Source: Rhizobium sp. Q54 (GTDB lineage Bacteria; Pseudomonadota; Alphaproteobacteria; ATCC43930; CGMCC-115725). Taken from it: a DNA stretch of 37,510 nt. Below the pieces are notes generated by a model that did no database searches, was not told the origin of the DNA, and saw only the letters and a list, made by a program, of their open reading frames with translations. Made by a program: the position numbers and the translations under genes. The DNA is taken from the NCBI GenBank assembly GCA_945861155.1, contig CAMATN010000038.1, positions 1-37,510 on the forward strand, in the 5' to 3' direction. Of this stretch, positions 1 to 11,017 are shown piece after piece (position 1 is the stretch's first letter; each line of letters opens with the position of its first letter).

Positions 1-2256
<2,256 letters not shown>

Positions 2257-2257
2257 G

Positions 2258-3166
2258 GTGCGGCACGGCGATCCGCTCGACGCATTCCGTATCGACACGG
2301 GGACGGCATCGCCGGCCGAACCAGGGTGGGCCGAACCCGTGCTGGCGCGCGCGCCGGTTCTGATCGAATTCGACGAGGGCGGGCGGCTCGACCCCGATCG
2401 CGCGACGGCAGAACCGGAGGAAGCATCGCCGCCAGCAGGCAACCGGGGCCTGCCATTCGACCTGCCCCTGGGGCTCGTGGCCTCGCTCGGTATTCATCTA
2501 ATGCCGCTGGTGTTTTTGTTGAGCTGGAGCAGCGCGCCGGCCGAGATCGCCGCGCCGATACCGGTTCAGCTCGTCATCGAGCAGCCGCCGCCACCCGCAC
2601 CCGACATAAAACCGCCGCCTGACATAAAACCGCCGCCCCGGGGCCGGATCGCGTCCGAGGAAATGGGCGAGACCGCCGCGCCACCGGAAAAACCTGCCCC
2701 GCCCACACCCGCGCCGCCGAAGGTCGCGGCCCTGGTCCCGCCGCCGAAGAAGCCCGCCCCGCCACCCGAGCCTGCCAAGGCGGCCACGGCGACTCCCGCG
2801 CTGCTTCAGCCGGAGCCGACGCCGCGTCAGCCGCCGCGGCCGGCGCGCACGCTGGGGCCCGAAGCGACCCGCGACGACTACCTCGCCCATCTCGTGGCGC
2901 TGACGCGGCGCCATTTCCACCTGCTGCCGCCCTCGTTCATCGCCGGCCGCCGGGGCCAGACCGTGCTCAACATCCTGGTGCTTGGGGACGGCACGATCGC
3001 GCGGATCGCGGTCGCGCGCGGTTCGGGCTATCCCGATATCGACGAGCGGGTCGAACAGATCGTCGCCGCGGTAAGGCGTTTTCCGCCATTGCCGCAATGG
3101 ATCCAGGAGCCAACCCTCGAATTGAACTTGCTGCTGCGATTTCCGGACGCGCTGATCGGGCAGTAG
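2258..3166 (+). CDS. TonB family energy-transducer-like protein
   Basis: This is a 302-aa inner-membrane protein with TonB architecture: a cytoplasmic N-terminus of about 68 residues, one membrane helix (about 69-91, LGLVASLGIHLMPLVFLLSW), a long Pro/Ala/Lys-rich periplasmic linker (about 100-200), and a C-terminal TonB-like domain (about 205-302, with ILVLGDGTIARIAVARGSGY and FPPLPQW). The linker holds an in-frame tandem repeat, DIKPPP twice, encoded by two 17-nt copies at 2603 and 2621. I chose the GTG at 2258, directly after the ligA stop, because earlier starts would run deep into ligA. No exbB, exbD or TonB-dependent receptor is nearby, so the partner is unknown. The N-terminal extension is long for TonB. 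A TolA-like role is possible. Confidence 0.8.
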   Translation: MRHGDPLDAFRIDTGTASPAEPGWAEPVLARAPVLIEFDEGGRLDPDRATAEPEEASPPAGNRGLPFDLPLGLVASLGIHLMPLVFLLSWSSAPAEIAAPIPVQLVIEQPPPPAPDIKPPPDIKPPPRGRIASEEMGETAAPPEKPAPPTPAPPKVAALVPPPKKPAPPPEPAKAATATPALLQPEPTPRQPPRPARTLGPEATRDDYLAHLVALTRRHFHLLPPSFIAGRRGQTVLNILVLGDGTIARIAVARGSGYPDIDERVEQIVAAVRRFPPLPQWIQEPTLELNLLLRFPDALIGQ

Positions 3167-3175
3167 CGCTGATCG

Positions 3176-3976
3176 CTATGCCGTCTCGCCTGCCTTGCAG
3201 CCGAACCAGTCGAGTGCCGCGCGCAGACGCACGACCTCGCCGATCGCGATGATCGTCGGCGCTTCGATCCGCGCCGCCTCGGCGCAGGCGGCGGCATCCG
3301 CCAGCGTCGACACCACGACCCGCTGCGCCGGGGTCGTCGCCTTGCTGACGATCGCGACCGGTTCGTCGGGCGAGCGTCCGGCCGCGATCAGCCGCTCCGC
3401 AATGTGACCGAGATGATTGAGCGCCATGTACAAGACGATGACCGGCGAGCCATGCGCAATCGCCGCCCAATCGACCCCCTCGGGCATTGTGCCGTCGCGA
3501 CCATGCCCGGTGACGAAGGTGACGGCCGAGGCGATGTCGCGGTGCGTAACCGGGATGCCGGCATAGGCGAGCCCGCCGATCCCGGCGGTGATGCCGGGCA
3601 CGATGCGGAACGGGATATGCGCGGCGGCCAGCGCCAACGCCTCCTCGCCGCCGCGGCCGAAGACGCACGGGTCGCCGCCCTTGAGCCGCAGCACCCGGCC
3701 GCCCTCCTGCGCCAGCCGGATCAGCCGGGCCGAGATATCGGGCTGGCGCGGCGACGGCCGGCCGCCGCGCTTGCCGGCAAATTCGAGTGCGGCGCCGGGG
3801 CGCGCCAATTCGATAATGCGCGGGTCGACCAGAGCGTCATAAACGACGCTGTCGGCATGATCGAGCGCGTGCAATGCCAGTACCGATAGGAGCCCCGGGT
3901 CGCCCGGCCCGGCGCCCACCAGCCATACGCTGCCGGGGACGAATTCAGCCAAATGGAGACGCGCGCTGTCGATCAC
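3176..3976 (-). CDS. cobA: Uroporphyrinogen-III C-methyltransferase
   Basis: The product (266 aa) transfers two methyl groups from SAM to uroporphyrinogen III to make precorrin-2, the branch point to cobalamin and siroheme. The tetrapyrrole methylase signatures are present: VGAGPGDPGLL near residue 20, LRLKGGDPCVFGRGGEEA near 97-114 and PGITAG near 127-132. The length fits a stand-alone SUMT with no CysG dehydrogenase part. The start codon is GTG at 3976. The gene is divergent from cbiD with only about 66 bp between the starts. I saw no cobalamin riboswitch in that gap. A siroheme role (cysG-like) is possible, but the neighbours argue for cobalamin. Confidence 0.93.
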   Translation of the reverse strand: MIDSARLHLAEFVPGSVWLVGAGPGDPGLLSVLALHALDHADSVVYDALVDPRIIELARPGAALEFAGKRGGRPSPRQPDISARLIRLAQEGGRVLRLKGGDPCVFGRGGEEALALAAAHIPFRIVPGITAGIGGLAYAGIPVTHRDIASAVTFVTGHGRDGTMPEGVDWAAIAHGSPVIVLYMALNHLGHIAERLIAAGRSPDEPVAIVSKATTPAQRVVVSTLADAAACAEAARIEAPTIIAIGEVVRLRAALDWFGCKAGETA

Positions 3977-4042
3977 GCCGCAACCCTATACAAAGGGCGT
4001 GCCGGACGGTAGCCAGCGACCGCGATTTTGCTAAGATCGCTT

Positions 4043-5170
4043 ATGGCACGGGACGAGACGGGCAAGCTGCGCCGCGGCTGGACCACCGGCGCCTGCGCCG
4101 CGGCGGCGGCGCGCGCGGCGTTTGCCGCGCTCTTGACCGGCCGCTTTCCCGATCCGGTCACGATCCGGCTGCCGCGCGGCGAGATGCCGAGCTTTGCGCT
4201 GGCCCTCGCCGAACGCGGCGAGGCGCACGCCCGCGCCGGCATCGTCAAGGATGCCGGGGACGACCCCGACGTGACGCATGGCGCGATGATTATCGCCGAG
4301 CTGGCCTGGGCGGCGCCGGGCTCCGGCATAAGCTTCCGCGCCGGCGAGGGGATCGGCACGGTGACCCGGCCTGGTCTGGCGCTTGCCGTCGGCGAGCCGG
4401 CGATCAACCCGGGCCCGCGCGCGATGATCGCCGAGGCGCTCGCCGAAATTGCAGAGGCCAATGGCGCGCCACCGCCCGACGTCACCGTCACGCTGGCGAT
4501 CCCCGGCGGCGAATTGCTCGCCGCGAAGACGATGAACGCGCGGCTCGGCATTGTCGGCGGGCTGTCGGTGCTCGGCACGACCGGGATCGTCGTGCCGTAT
4601 TCCTGCGCGTCGTGGATCCACGCGATCCACCGCGGCATCGACATCGCTCGCGCCGCCGGTCTCGATCATATCGCCGCCGCGACCGGCACGACCTCGGAGC
4701 GGGCGGTGCAGCGGCTTTACGATTTGCCCGAGCACGCGCTGATCGACATGGGCGATTTTGTCGGCGGCACGCTCAAATACCTGCGCCGCCATCCGGTGGC
4801 GCGGCTGACGCTGGCCGGCGGGTTCGCAAAGCTCGCCAAGCTCGCCGCCGGGCATCTCGATCTGCATTCGAGCCGCAGTCGGGTCGATTGCGCGGTGCTG
4901 GCGCGCCTCCTCGCCGGGCTCGGCGCCGAGCCCGCGGCCATCGCGGCCGCTTCCCGCAGCGCCAGCGCGTCGGAGGTTCTCGACATCGCGGGGGCGCGCG
5001 GCGCGGCGCTCGCCGAGACCGTCGCACGCCAGGCCCGCGAAGTCATCCTGGCTACGTTGAGCGGCGGTATCGCGGTCGAGGTCGCGATCGTCGATCGGAC
5101 CGGCGCTTTTCTCGCGCATGTTGGTGGGCCACTGGTCGGCGGGCCGCATCGGGACGGGCTCGCTGCATGA
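4043..5170 (+). CDS. cbiD: Cobalt-precorrin-5B (C1)-methyltransferase CbiD
   Basis: CbiD methylates C1 of the corrin ring during cobalamin synthesis. The 375-aa protein opens with the family signature GWTTGACAAAAA near residue 12 and carries GGLSVLGTTGIVVPYSC and ATGTTSERA later on. I chose the ATG at 4043, because the in-frame TTG at 4028 only adds five unconvincing residues. The stop overlaps the cobK start as ATGA (5167-5170), which suggests translational coupling. CbiD is the enzyme of the cobalt-early route. Alphaproteobacteria without CobF often use it in a mixed pathway, so the rest of the corrin genes elsewhere would be needed to say which route operates. Confidence 0.94.
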   Translation: MARDETGKLRRGWTTGACAAAAARAAFAALLTGRFPDPVTIRLPRGEMPSFALALAERGEAHARAGIVKDAGDDPDVTHGAMIIAELAWAAPGSGISFRAGEGIGTVTRPGLALAVGEPAINPGPRAMIAEALAEIAEANGAPPPDVTVTLAIPGGELLAAKTMNARLGIVGGLSVLGTTGIVVPYSCASWIHAIHRGIDIARAAGLDHIAAATGTTSERAVQRLYDLPEHALIDMGDFVGGTLKYLRRHPVARLTLAGGFAKLAKLAAGHLDLHSSRSRVDCAVLARLLAGLGAEPAAIAAASRSASASEVLDIAGARGAALAETVARQAREVILATLSGGIAVEVAIVDRTGAFLAHVGGPLVGGPHRDGLAA

Positions 5171-5946
5171 CCCGACCGAACCTGCTGATCCTTGGCGGCA
5201 CCGGCGAGGCGGTGGCGCTGGCGCGCGCCGCGCTTGCCCGCTTTGGCGAGGGCATCGGCGTGACGACGGCGCTGGCCGGCCGGACCCGCCATCCCGGGCC
5301 CATTCCCGGACTGGTGCGGATCGGCGGGTTCGGCGGTTCGGCTGGCCTCGCCGCCTATCTGATCGACGAACGTATCGATCGCCTGATCGACGCGACCCAC
5401 CCCTTCGCCGCCGGGATCTCGCGGGCGGCGCGGGTTGCCGCCGAGCGCAGCGGCGTACCGCGACTGGCGCTGCTGCGCCCGCCGTGGCGCCGCCAGCCGC
5501 TCGATCGTTGGATCGAGGTCGACAGCATCGAGGCCGCCGCGCTATTGGTCGAGCGGGTCGGCCGGTGCGCCTGGCTGACCGTCGGCGCCGGCTCGACCGC
5601 CGCGTTTGCGCGGGTAAACGGGGTGCGTTTTATCGTGCGCCTGATCGAGCCGCCGCGCGAGGCGCTGCCGCTGCGCTGCCATCAAATCGTGCTCGGACGC
5701 GGACCGTTCAGCCTCGCCGAGGAACGGCATTTGCTGACGCACCATGCCATCGACGTCCTCGTCTGCAAGGCGAGCGGCGGGGCGGCCACCGAGGCCAAGC
5801 TGATCGCCGCGCGCGAACTGGGGCTGCCGGTCCTGATGGTGCGGCGCCCGCTGCGCGAACCGGGCCCCGCGGTCGAAACGGTCGAGGCGGCGCTCGACTG
5901 GCTGGCTGGTCTCGATGGCCTCGCGCAAGCGAAGAGGATGTCATGA
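5167..5946 (+). CDS. cobK: Precorrin-6A / cobalt-precorrin-6A reductase
   Basis: CobK (CbiJ) reduces precorrin-6A to dihydroprecorrin-6 with NADPH. The 259-aa protein has the nucleotide-binding start LILGGTGEA (residues 7-15), the family motif IDATHPFAAGIS (about 74-85) and, near the C-terminus, VCKASGGAATEAKL. Its ATG overlaps the cbiD stop, and its own TGA overlaps the ankyrin gene start (ATGATG at 5943), making a three-gene overlapping run. It is complete and of normal length. Confidence 0.94.
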   Translation: MTRPNLLILGGTGEAVALARAALARFGEGIGVTTALAGRTRHPGPIPGLVRIGGFGGSAGLAAYLIDERIDRLIDATHPFAAGISRAARVAAERSGVPRLALLRPPWRRQPLDRWIEVDSIEAAALLVERVGRCAWLTVGAGSTAAFARVNGVRFIVRLIEPPREALPLRCHQIVLGRGPFSLAEERHLLTHHAIDVLVCKASGGAATEAKLIAARELGLPVLMVRRPLREPGPAVETVEAALDWLAGLDGLAQAKRMS

Positions 5947-6518
5947 TGGCTCGTGCGACCCGGCGTCTTGGTGGCGCCATCCTCGCGATCCTGGTCGCGG
6001 CGGCAAGCGCCGAGGCCCAGCTGAACCCGTTCGGTTCGTATCACGATAATGTCGCGCGCGCCGTCGGGCAGAACGACGCCAACAAGGTGCGTCAGCTGGT
6101 CGGCAGCGGCAACAGCCCCAACGACACAGATGAGAACGGCCGCACCGGTCTGCATATCTCCGCGATCAACGGCAATCTGCAGATCGCGGCTATCCTGCTC
6201 AAGGCCAAAGCCCAGGTCGATGTCAAGGACAGACTCGGCAACACCGCGCTGAGCTACGCCGCCGACCGCAACCAGGTCGAGATGGCGCAGCTGCTGCTCG
6301 ATGTCGGGGCCACGGTCGACGCCGAAAACAGGAACGGGATGACGCCGCTGATGGTCGCGGCGAGCCGCGGCAACGGCGCCATCGTGCAGACGCTGCTGGC
6401 CAAGGGAGCCAATCCCCGAAAAACCGATTTCACCGGGCGCGACGCGCTGAGCTGGGCCGCTGACAGCCGCCGCCCGGCGATCGTGCAGATGCTCCAGCGC
6501 GCCGCCGCCAAGCGCTGA
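5943..6518 (+). CDS. Exported ankyrin-repeat protein
   Basis: This is a 191-aa protein with an apparent signal peptide (basic MMARATRRLGG, then a hydrophobic stretch ending near ASAEAQ, residues 1-26). About four to five ankyrin repeats follow, for example NGRTGLHISAINGNLQIAAILL, LGNTALSYAADRNQVEMAQLLL and NGMTPLMVAASRGNGAIVQTLL. Such solenoids bind other proteins, and export would place it in the periplasm. The gene overlaps the cobK stop and precedes cobT by 44 bp, so it is embedded in a cobalamin operon with which it has no known functional link. Small periplasmic ankyrin proteins occur widely in this class. The partner is unknown. Confidence 0.85.
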   Translation: MMARATRRLGGAILAILVAAASAEAQLNPFGSYHDNVARAVGQNDANKVRQLVGSGNSPNDTDENGRTGLHISAINGNLQIAAILLKAKAQVDVKDRLGNTALSYAADRNQVEMAQLLLDVGATVDAENRNGMTPLMVAASRGNGAIVQTLLAKGANPRKTDFTGRDALSWAADSRRPAIVQMLQRAAAKR

Positions 6519-6562
6519 CGCAGCGTTCGACGTCTCTAAGCGCGGTCGATTGGAGAGATTCG

Positions 6563-7594
6563 ATGTCCGATCCGGCGCCTCGGCTGGACGAAATTCGCGC
6601 GTTGTTGTCGCATCTGCCCGGCCCCGATCTCAACGCTGGCAGCGCGGCGGCGCAACGCCAGAGTCAGCTGACCAAGCCGGCCGGTTCGCTCGGCCGTCTC
6701 GAAGAACTAGCGGTCTGGCTCGCGACCTGGCAGGGGCGTCATCCGCCTCGCATCGACCATCCGCGCACCGTCGTTTTTGCCGGCAATCACGGGGTCGCGG
6801 CGCGCGGCGTCTCGGCCTATCCCGCCGCGGTGACAGCGCAGATGGTGCAGAATTTCATCGCCGGAGGCGCGGCGGTGAACCAGCTGTGCCGGGTCATCGA
6901 TGCCGATCTGCGGGTCTACGAGATGAATCTCGACACCCCGACCGCCGACATCGTCGACATGCCGGCGATGAGCGAATCGGAATGCGCCCGCGCGATCGCC
7001 TACGGCATGACAGCGGTCGAACCCGGGATCGACGCGCTGGCCGTCGGCGAGATGGGGATCGCCAACACGACGGTCGCGGCGGCGCTGTGCCTCGGCCTGT
7101 TCGGCGGCGATTCGGGCGAATGGACGGGGCCGGGCACCGGGGTCGCCGGCGCGGTGCTCGACCGGAAGCGCGAAATCGTCGCCGCGGCGGTCGCGCGCCA
7201 TCTGCCCGGACCCCAGGACCCGCCCTGCGATTCGTTCGAGCTGCTGTGCCGGCTCGGCGGGCTGGAATTCGCCGCGATGGTGGGAGCGATCCTGGCGGCG
7301 CGCATGGGGCGGGTCCCGGTCGTGCTCGACGGGTATTCGGCCGGCGCCGCCGCCGCGGTGCTCTACGCCGCCGATCCGCGCGCGCTCGACCATTGCATCG
7401 CCGGCCACGTCTCGGCCGAGCCGGGGCACCGCCGCCTTCTCGAACGCCTCGGCATGCGCCCCTTATTGGATCTTGGCATGCGGCTCGGCGAGGCGTCGGG
7501 CGCGACCCTCGCCTTGGGGCTGCTCAAGGCTGCCGCCGCCTGCCATTCCGGCATGGCGAGCTTTGCCGAGGCCGGGGTCAGCGGGCCGGGCTGA
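6563..7594 (+). CDS. cobT: Nicotinate-nucleotide:dimethylbenzimidazole phosphoribosyltransferase
   Basis: The enzyme activates dimethylbenzimidazole to alpha-ribazole phosphate for the lower ligand of cobalamin. The 343-aa sequence has LTKPAGSLGRLEELA (36-50), FAGNHGVAARGVSAYP (72-87), the GEMGIANTTVAAAL motif and a C-terminal RLGEASGATLA, in which the Glu near residue 310 corresponds to the family's catalytic base. A GGAGAG ribosome-binding sequence lies upstream of the ATG. It closes the cbiD-cobK-ankyrin-cobT run. The neighbours cobS and cobC, often found beside cobT, are absent here. Confidence 0.95.
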   Translation: MSDPAPRLDEIRALLSHLPGPDLNAGSAAAQRQSQLTKPAGSLGRLEELAVWLATWQGRHPPRIDHPRTVVFAGNHGVAARGVSAYPAAVTAQMVQNFIAGGAAVNQLCRVIDADLRVYEMNLDTPTADIVDMPAMSESECARAIAYGMTAVEPGIDALAVGEMGIANTTVAAALCLGLFGGDSGEWTGPGTGVAGAVLDRKREIVAAAVARHLPGPQDPPCDSFELLCRLGGLEFAAMVGAILAARMGRVPVVLDGYSAGAAAAVLYAADPRALDHCIAGHVSAEPGHRRLLERLGMRPLLDLGMRLGEASGATLALGLLKAAAACHSGMASFAEAGVSGPG

Positions 7595-7651
7595 AAAATT
7601 CGCCCGCCGCGCTGCATTGCATCCGGGGCCGCGACAGTCTAATCAAGCCCG

Positions 7652-7996
7652 ATGCCGCCGAAACACAACCCGCTCAACCTCAACCCGCTGCAGCTGAAGA
7701 CGCTGACCTTGCTGCAGGAGCTGGCGCGAATCGCCGGCAAACCCGCGCCGGAGGATGAGCCGGGCGGGGTCGCGATCACCGAGCTGCCCAACCCGCACGG
7801 CGATCACTTCCATTTGGGCGAGGCGGTCGTCGCGGCGCGCGACGCGACCGGCTTACGCAACCCGGCGGTCTGGGCGGCGCTCGAACGCAAGGGGCTCATT
7901 CATCCGAAATTGCCGGAGGCGGTGATCCTGACCCCGCTCGGCCAGGAATACGACACCGGCATGCGCGAGGCGATCCTGCACCGCGCCGGCCACTGA
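7652..7996 (+). CDS. Conserved-looking hypothetical protein, 114 aa
   Basis: I do not recognise a named family. The protein is small, soluble and without a signal peptide or membrane helix. It starts MPPKHNPLNLNPLQLKTLTL, has a His/Asp-rich patch NPHGDHFHLGEA around residues 47-58, and ends with a helix-rich part that includes a GLIHPK segment. The acidic and basic residues are evenly spread and codon use resembles the neighbours, so it is likely a real gene rather than a shadow. It lies 57 bp after cobT and converges with the HAD gene 12 bp away. The His cluster could bind metal, but that is only a guess. Confidence 0.7.
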   Translation: MPPKHNPLNLNPLQLKTLTLLQELARIAGKPAPEDEPGGVAITELPNPHGDHFHLGEAVVAARDATGLRNPAVWAALERKGLIHPKLPEAVILTPLGQEYDTGMREAILHRAGH

Positions 7997-8008
7997 CCAT
8001 TTTCCCGG

Positions 8009-8875
8009 CTACCACACGAAGCTCGCGGCGACTCCGATCGGTTTGGCGCCGCTTTTGTTTATCGCGGCGGCGACCCGGTCGAGGTCCAGTTTCCAGCCGG
8101 CGGTGAATTCGGCGGCGTGGATGCCGCCGGCGACCAACAGGCTGTCGACCCCGGCCGCCGCCGCGCCGGCGATGTCGGTGCGCAGGCTGTCGCCGATCGC
8201 GAGGATGCGGCCGTGATCGGCAATCCCCAGTAGTGCGAAGCAGCTGTCATAGACCGATTTGTGGGGCTTGCCGTGCCAGCGCACCCGCCCGCCCATCGCC
8301 TCGTATTGCTCGGCAATCGCCCCGGCGCACAAAGCGGGCTTGCCGCCGTGGATCACGACGAGGTCGGGGTTGGCGCATACCATCGGCAGGTCGCGCTCGC
8401 GCGCCGCGAGCAGCAGCGGCGCGTAATCCTCGTGCGTGTCCTCCCACTCGGCCGGGCCGGTGTTGAGGATGAAATCGGCCGCCGCCGGCGTCCCGACAAA
8501 ATCGAGGTCGAGCCCCTCGCGCATATCAAGGTCGCGCTCGGAGCAGATATGCAGACAGCGCCGGCCGAGCGCCGCGTAGAACGGCTCGTCACGCCGGTGG
8601 AGATGCTGCCAGGCCTCCTCGCCCGACGACATGACCGCGTGATAGAGCCCGCGCGGCACGCCGATCTTGGCGATGCGGTTGACGACGTCGTCGGCCCGGC
8701 GCGGCGCGTTCGACAGCAGCACGACGCGCTTGCCCTCCTCGATCAGCCGACCCATGCAATCGAGGACGCCCGGAAACGGCGCGACCCCGTCATGCACCAC
8801 GCCCCACAAATCGAGAATGAACCCGTCATAACGCGGCGCCAGCGCCCGCATGCCGTCGATCAGCCGTACCGTCAT
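8009..8875 (-). CDS. HAD superfamily class IIA hydrolase (TIGR01459-like)
   Basis: This is a 288-aa NagD-like HAD protein. Motif I is LDLWGVVHDG (nucleophile D22), motif II is VVLLSNAPRRAD, the motif III lysine is in GKPHKSVYD, and motif IV is ILAIGDSLRTDIAGA. In motif I the second Asp of DxD is replaced by Trp (DLW), which I believe is typical of this subfamily and makes ordinary phosphatase chemistry uncertain. The substrate is unknown. I chose the ATG at 8875 rather than the upstream extension with MLLYLAGIKYHVAEQ, because the former gives the usual N-terminus. It is divergent from the flavin oxidoreductase. Confidence 0.85.
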   Translation of the reverse strand: MTVRLIDGMRALAPRYDGFILDLWGVVHDGVAPFPGVLDCMGRLIEEGKRVVLLSNAPRRADDVVNRIAKIGVPRGLYHAVMSSGEEAWQHLHRRDEPFYAALGRRCLHICSERDLDMREGLDLDFVGTPAAADFILNTGPAEWEDTHEDYAPLLLAARERDLPMVCANPDLVVIHGGKPALCAGAIAEQYEAMGGRVRWHGKPHKSVYDSCFALLGIADHGRILAIGDSLRTDIAGAAAAGVDSLLVAGGIHAAEFTAGWKLDLDRVAAAINKSGAKPIGVAASFVW

Positions 8876-8933
8876 TTGCTCCGCCACGTGATATTTAATT
8901 CCCGCAAGATACAGCAACAAAGGGCGGGTGCCG

Positions 8934-9938
8934 ATGCGGTTCGGATTGTTTGGCGGGGCGGCGGCGCGGCGCGGGGTCGCGGCGGCGGAAAGCGCGCGGG
9001 GCTACCACGATTTCGTCGAGTATCAGGTCGAGGCCGAGGCGCTTGGCATTCACGGCAGCTTTGTCACCGAGCACCATTTCACCGCGATCGGCCAAGTTTC
9101 GGCGACGCTCAACCTGCTGACCTGGGTGGCCGCGCGAACGACGACGCTGCGCCTCGGCACGGCGGTCATCGTGCTGCCCTGGCACAACCCGGTGCTGCTC
9201 GCCGAGCAGGCCGCGACGCTCGACCTGTTGTCGGGCGGAAGGCTCGATTTCGGCATCGGCAAGGGCTATCGCCACAACGAATTTTTCGGCTTCGCGATGC
9301 CGCCGGCCGAGGCCGAAAGCCGCTTCGAGGAGGGGCTCGCGGTGATCACCCGGGCGTGGATTTCGGACGAACCCTTTTCCCACGCCGGCCGCTACTGGCA
9401 TTTCGATCAGATCGTGGTCGAGCCGCCGCCGGCGCAGCGCCCGCACCCACCGTTATGGATGGCGGCGAGCAGCGCCGAATCGATCCGCGGCTGTGCGCGG
9501 CGCGGGTCCAACCTGCTGCTCGACCAGTTCGCCGCGCCGGAACTGATCGGCGAGCGCATCGCCCTTTACCGAAGCGAACTGGAAGCCGCCGGCCATGTGT
9601 TCGACCCGATGCGGGTCGCGGTCGCGCGCAATTTCTTTGTCGCCGCCGATGCGGACGAGACGGCGGCGGCGCTGGGCCGGCAGGCGCAGGCGAACCAGCG
9701 CCTGCTTACTCTTTCGCGCGGGTCGGAGAGCCGGGCCGGTTCGCACATCCTCGGCTATTCCGACGCGCCCGGCGCGCGCGAAGCGAACGCGCTGATCGGC
9801 ACGCCGGACGAAATCGCCGCCAAGCTGGCCGCATTGCGTGCCGTTGGGGTCGAGTACGTGCTGCTGAGCGGCGCGGGCTCACGCGACAATCTGCGCCGCT
9901 TCGCCCGCGACATCATGCCGGCTTTCGCGACGGGGTGA
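8934..9938 (+). CDS. LLM-class flavin-dependent oxidoreductase
   Basis: This luciferase-like (TIM-barrel) monooxygenase has 334 aa from the ATG; a GTG six bases earlier is an alternative. The family features are an N-terminal MRFGLFGG strand, the EHHF motif (VTEHHFTAIG), RLGTAVIVLPWHNPVLLAEQ, and LSGGRLDFGIGKGYRHNEF. It probably uses reduced FMN. The substrate cannot be told from sequence. Its 3' end overlaps the convergent pyrD by 26 bp (9913-9938), which is unusual but both reading frames look intact. Confidence 0.88.
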   Translation: MRFGLFGGAAARRGVAAAESARGYHDFVEYQVEAEALGIHGSFVTEHHFTAIGQVSATLNLLTWVAARTTTLRLGTAVIVLPWHNPVLLAEQAATLDLLSGGRLDFGIGKGYRHNEFFGFAMPPAEAESRFEEGLAVITRAWISDEPFSHAGRYWHFDQIVVEPPPAQRPHPPLWMAASSAESIRGCARRGSNLLLDQFAAPELIGERIALYRSELEAAGHVFDPMRVAVARNFFVAADADETAAALGRQAQANQRLLTLSRGSESRAGSHILGYSDAPGAREANALIGTPDEIAAKLAALRAVGVEYVLLSGAGSRDNLRRFARDIMPAFATG

Positions 9939-11013
9939 TCTCCGCCGAATTGTGGTGGTCGGCGCCGACCGCGTCGGCGACCGAAGCAAAGCCGTCGCGA
10001 CGAAGCAGCTCTGCGAGCCCGGTCTTGATGTCGCCGAGCAATGCCGGGCCGGCGAAGACGAGCGCGGTATAAAGCTGCACCAGCGCGGCGCCGGCGCAAA
10101 TCTTGGCATAGGCATCGGCCGCGCTCGCCACGCCGCCGACTCCGATCAGCTTCAGCCGGCCCTGGGTCAATCGGTAGATGTCGCGAAGCACCGCGGTCGA
10201 TTGCTCGAACAGGGGCCGGCCGCTAAGCCCGCCGGCTTCGCTCGCGTGTCGGCTGCGCAGGCCGGACGGGCGCGCGACCGTCGTGTTGGACACGATGATC
10301 CCGTCGATCCCGGCGGCGAGCGCGACTGCGGCGATGTCGGAGCATTCGTCGGACGACAAATCCGGGGCGATCTTGACCAGCAGCGGCGGATGAGCCCCGG
10401 TCTCGTCGCGCGCCGACAGGACCCGCCGCAACAGCGCTTCGAGCGCGGCATGGGCCTGCAAATCGCGCAGCCCCGGGGTGTTCGGCGACGAGATGTTGAT
10501 TACCAGATAATCCGCCAGCGCCGCGGTGCGCCGCACGCCCTCGACATAATCCGCGACCGCGTCGATGCTGTCGCGGTTGCGGCCGAGATTGATGCCGACG
10601 ATGCCGCCCGTCCGGGCGCGGCCGACCCGCGCCGTCATCCGCGCGACCAGCTTGTCGAGTCCGCCGCTGTTGAACCCCAGCCGGTTGATCAGGGCCGCGT
10701 CGGCGTCGAGCCGGAACACGCGCGGCTTCGGATTGCCCGGCTGCGGCCGAGGCGTCACCGTGCCGGTTTCGACAAAACCGAAGCCGAGGCGCAGCAGCGC
10801 ATCCGGCACCCGCGAATCCTTGTCGAAACCGGCGGCGATACCGATCGGGTTCGGAAAATCGCGGCCCCACAGGCGCTGCGCCAGGACCGGCGGGTCGGGG
10901 GTCGAACGCTGGCCGCCGAGTCCGGCGGCAAGCGCCGCCAGCGTCACCCGATGCGCGGTCTCGGGCGGCAATGCCCGCAATAGCGGGCGGAACAACGGGT
11001 AAGGGTCCGGCAC
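9913..11013 (-). CDS. pyrD: Dihydroorotate dehydrogenase (quinone), class 2
   Basis: PyrD oxidises dihydroorotate to orotate in pyrimidine synthesis and passes electrons to quinone at the inner membrane. The class 2 N-terminal helix is present (YPLFRPLLRALPPETAHRVT), followed by FVETGTVTPRPQPGNPKPR, LINRLGFNSGG, the active-site loop NISSPNTPGLRDLQ with its Ser base, and IIVSNTTVAR. I chose the GTG at 11013 (366 aa), four bases after the stop of the hydratase gene. The ORF's upstream TTG would overlap that gene and adds no homologous residues. It is likely cotranscribed with the hydratase. Confidence 0.95.
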   Translation of the reverse strand: MPDPYPLFRPLLRALPPETAHRVTLAALAAGLGGQRSTPDPPVLAQRLWGRDFPNPIGIAAGFDKDSRVPDALLRLGFGFVETGTVTPRPQPGNPKPRVFRLDADAALINRLGFNSGGLDKLVARMTARVGRARTGGIVGINLGRNRDSIDAVADYVEGVRRTAALADYLVINISSPNTPGLRDLQAHAALEALLRRVLSARDETGAHPPLLVKIAPDLSSDECSDIAAVALAAGIDGIIVSNTTVARPSGLRSRHASEAGGLSGRPLFEQSTAVLRDIYRLTQGRLKLIGVGGVASAADAYAKICAGAALVQLYTALVFAGPALLGDIKTGLAELLRRDGFASVADAVGADHHNSAEITPSRKPA

Positions 11014-11017
11014 CCGC

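Noticed and set aside
3977-4042. Possible cobalamin riboswitch in the cobA-cbiD gap
   Set aside because: The gap is only 66 bp and too short for the aptamer, and I saw no B12-box-like sequence.
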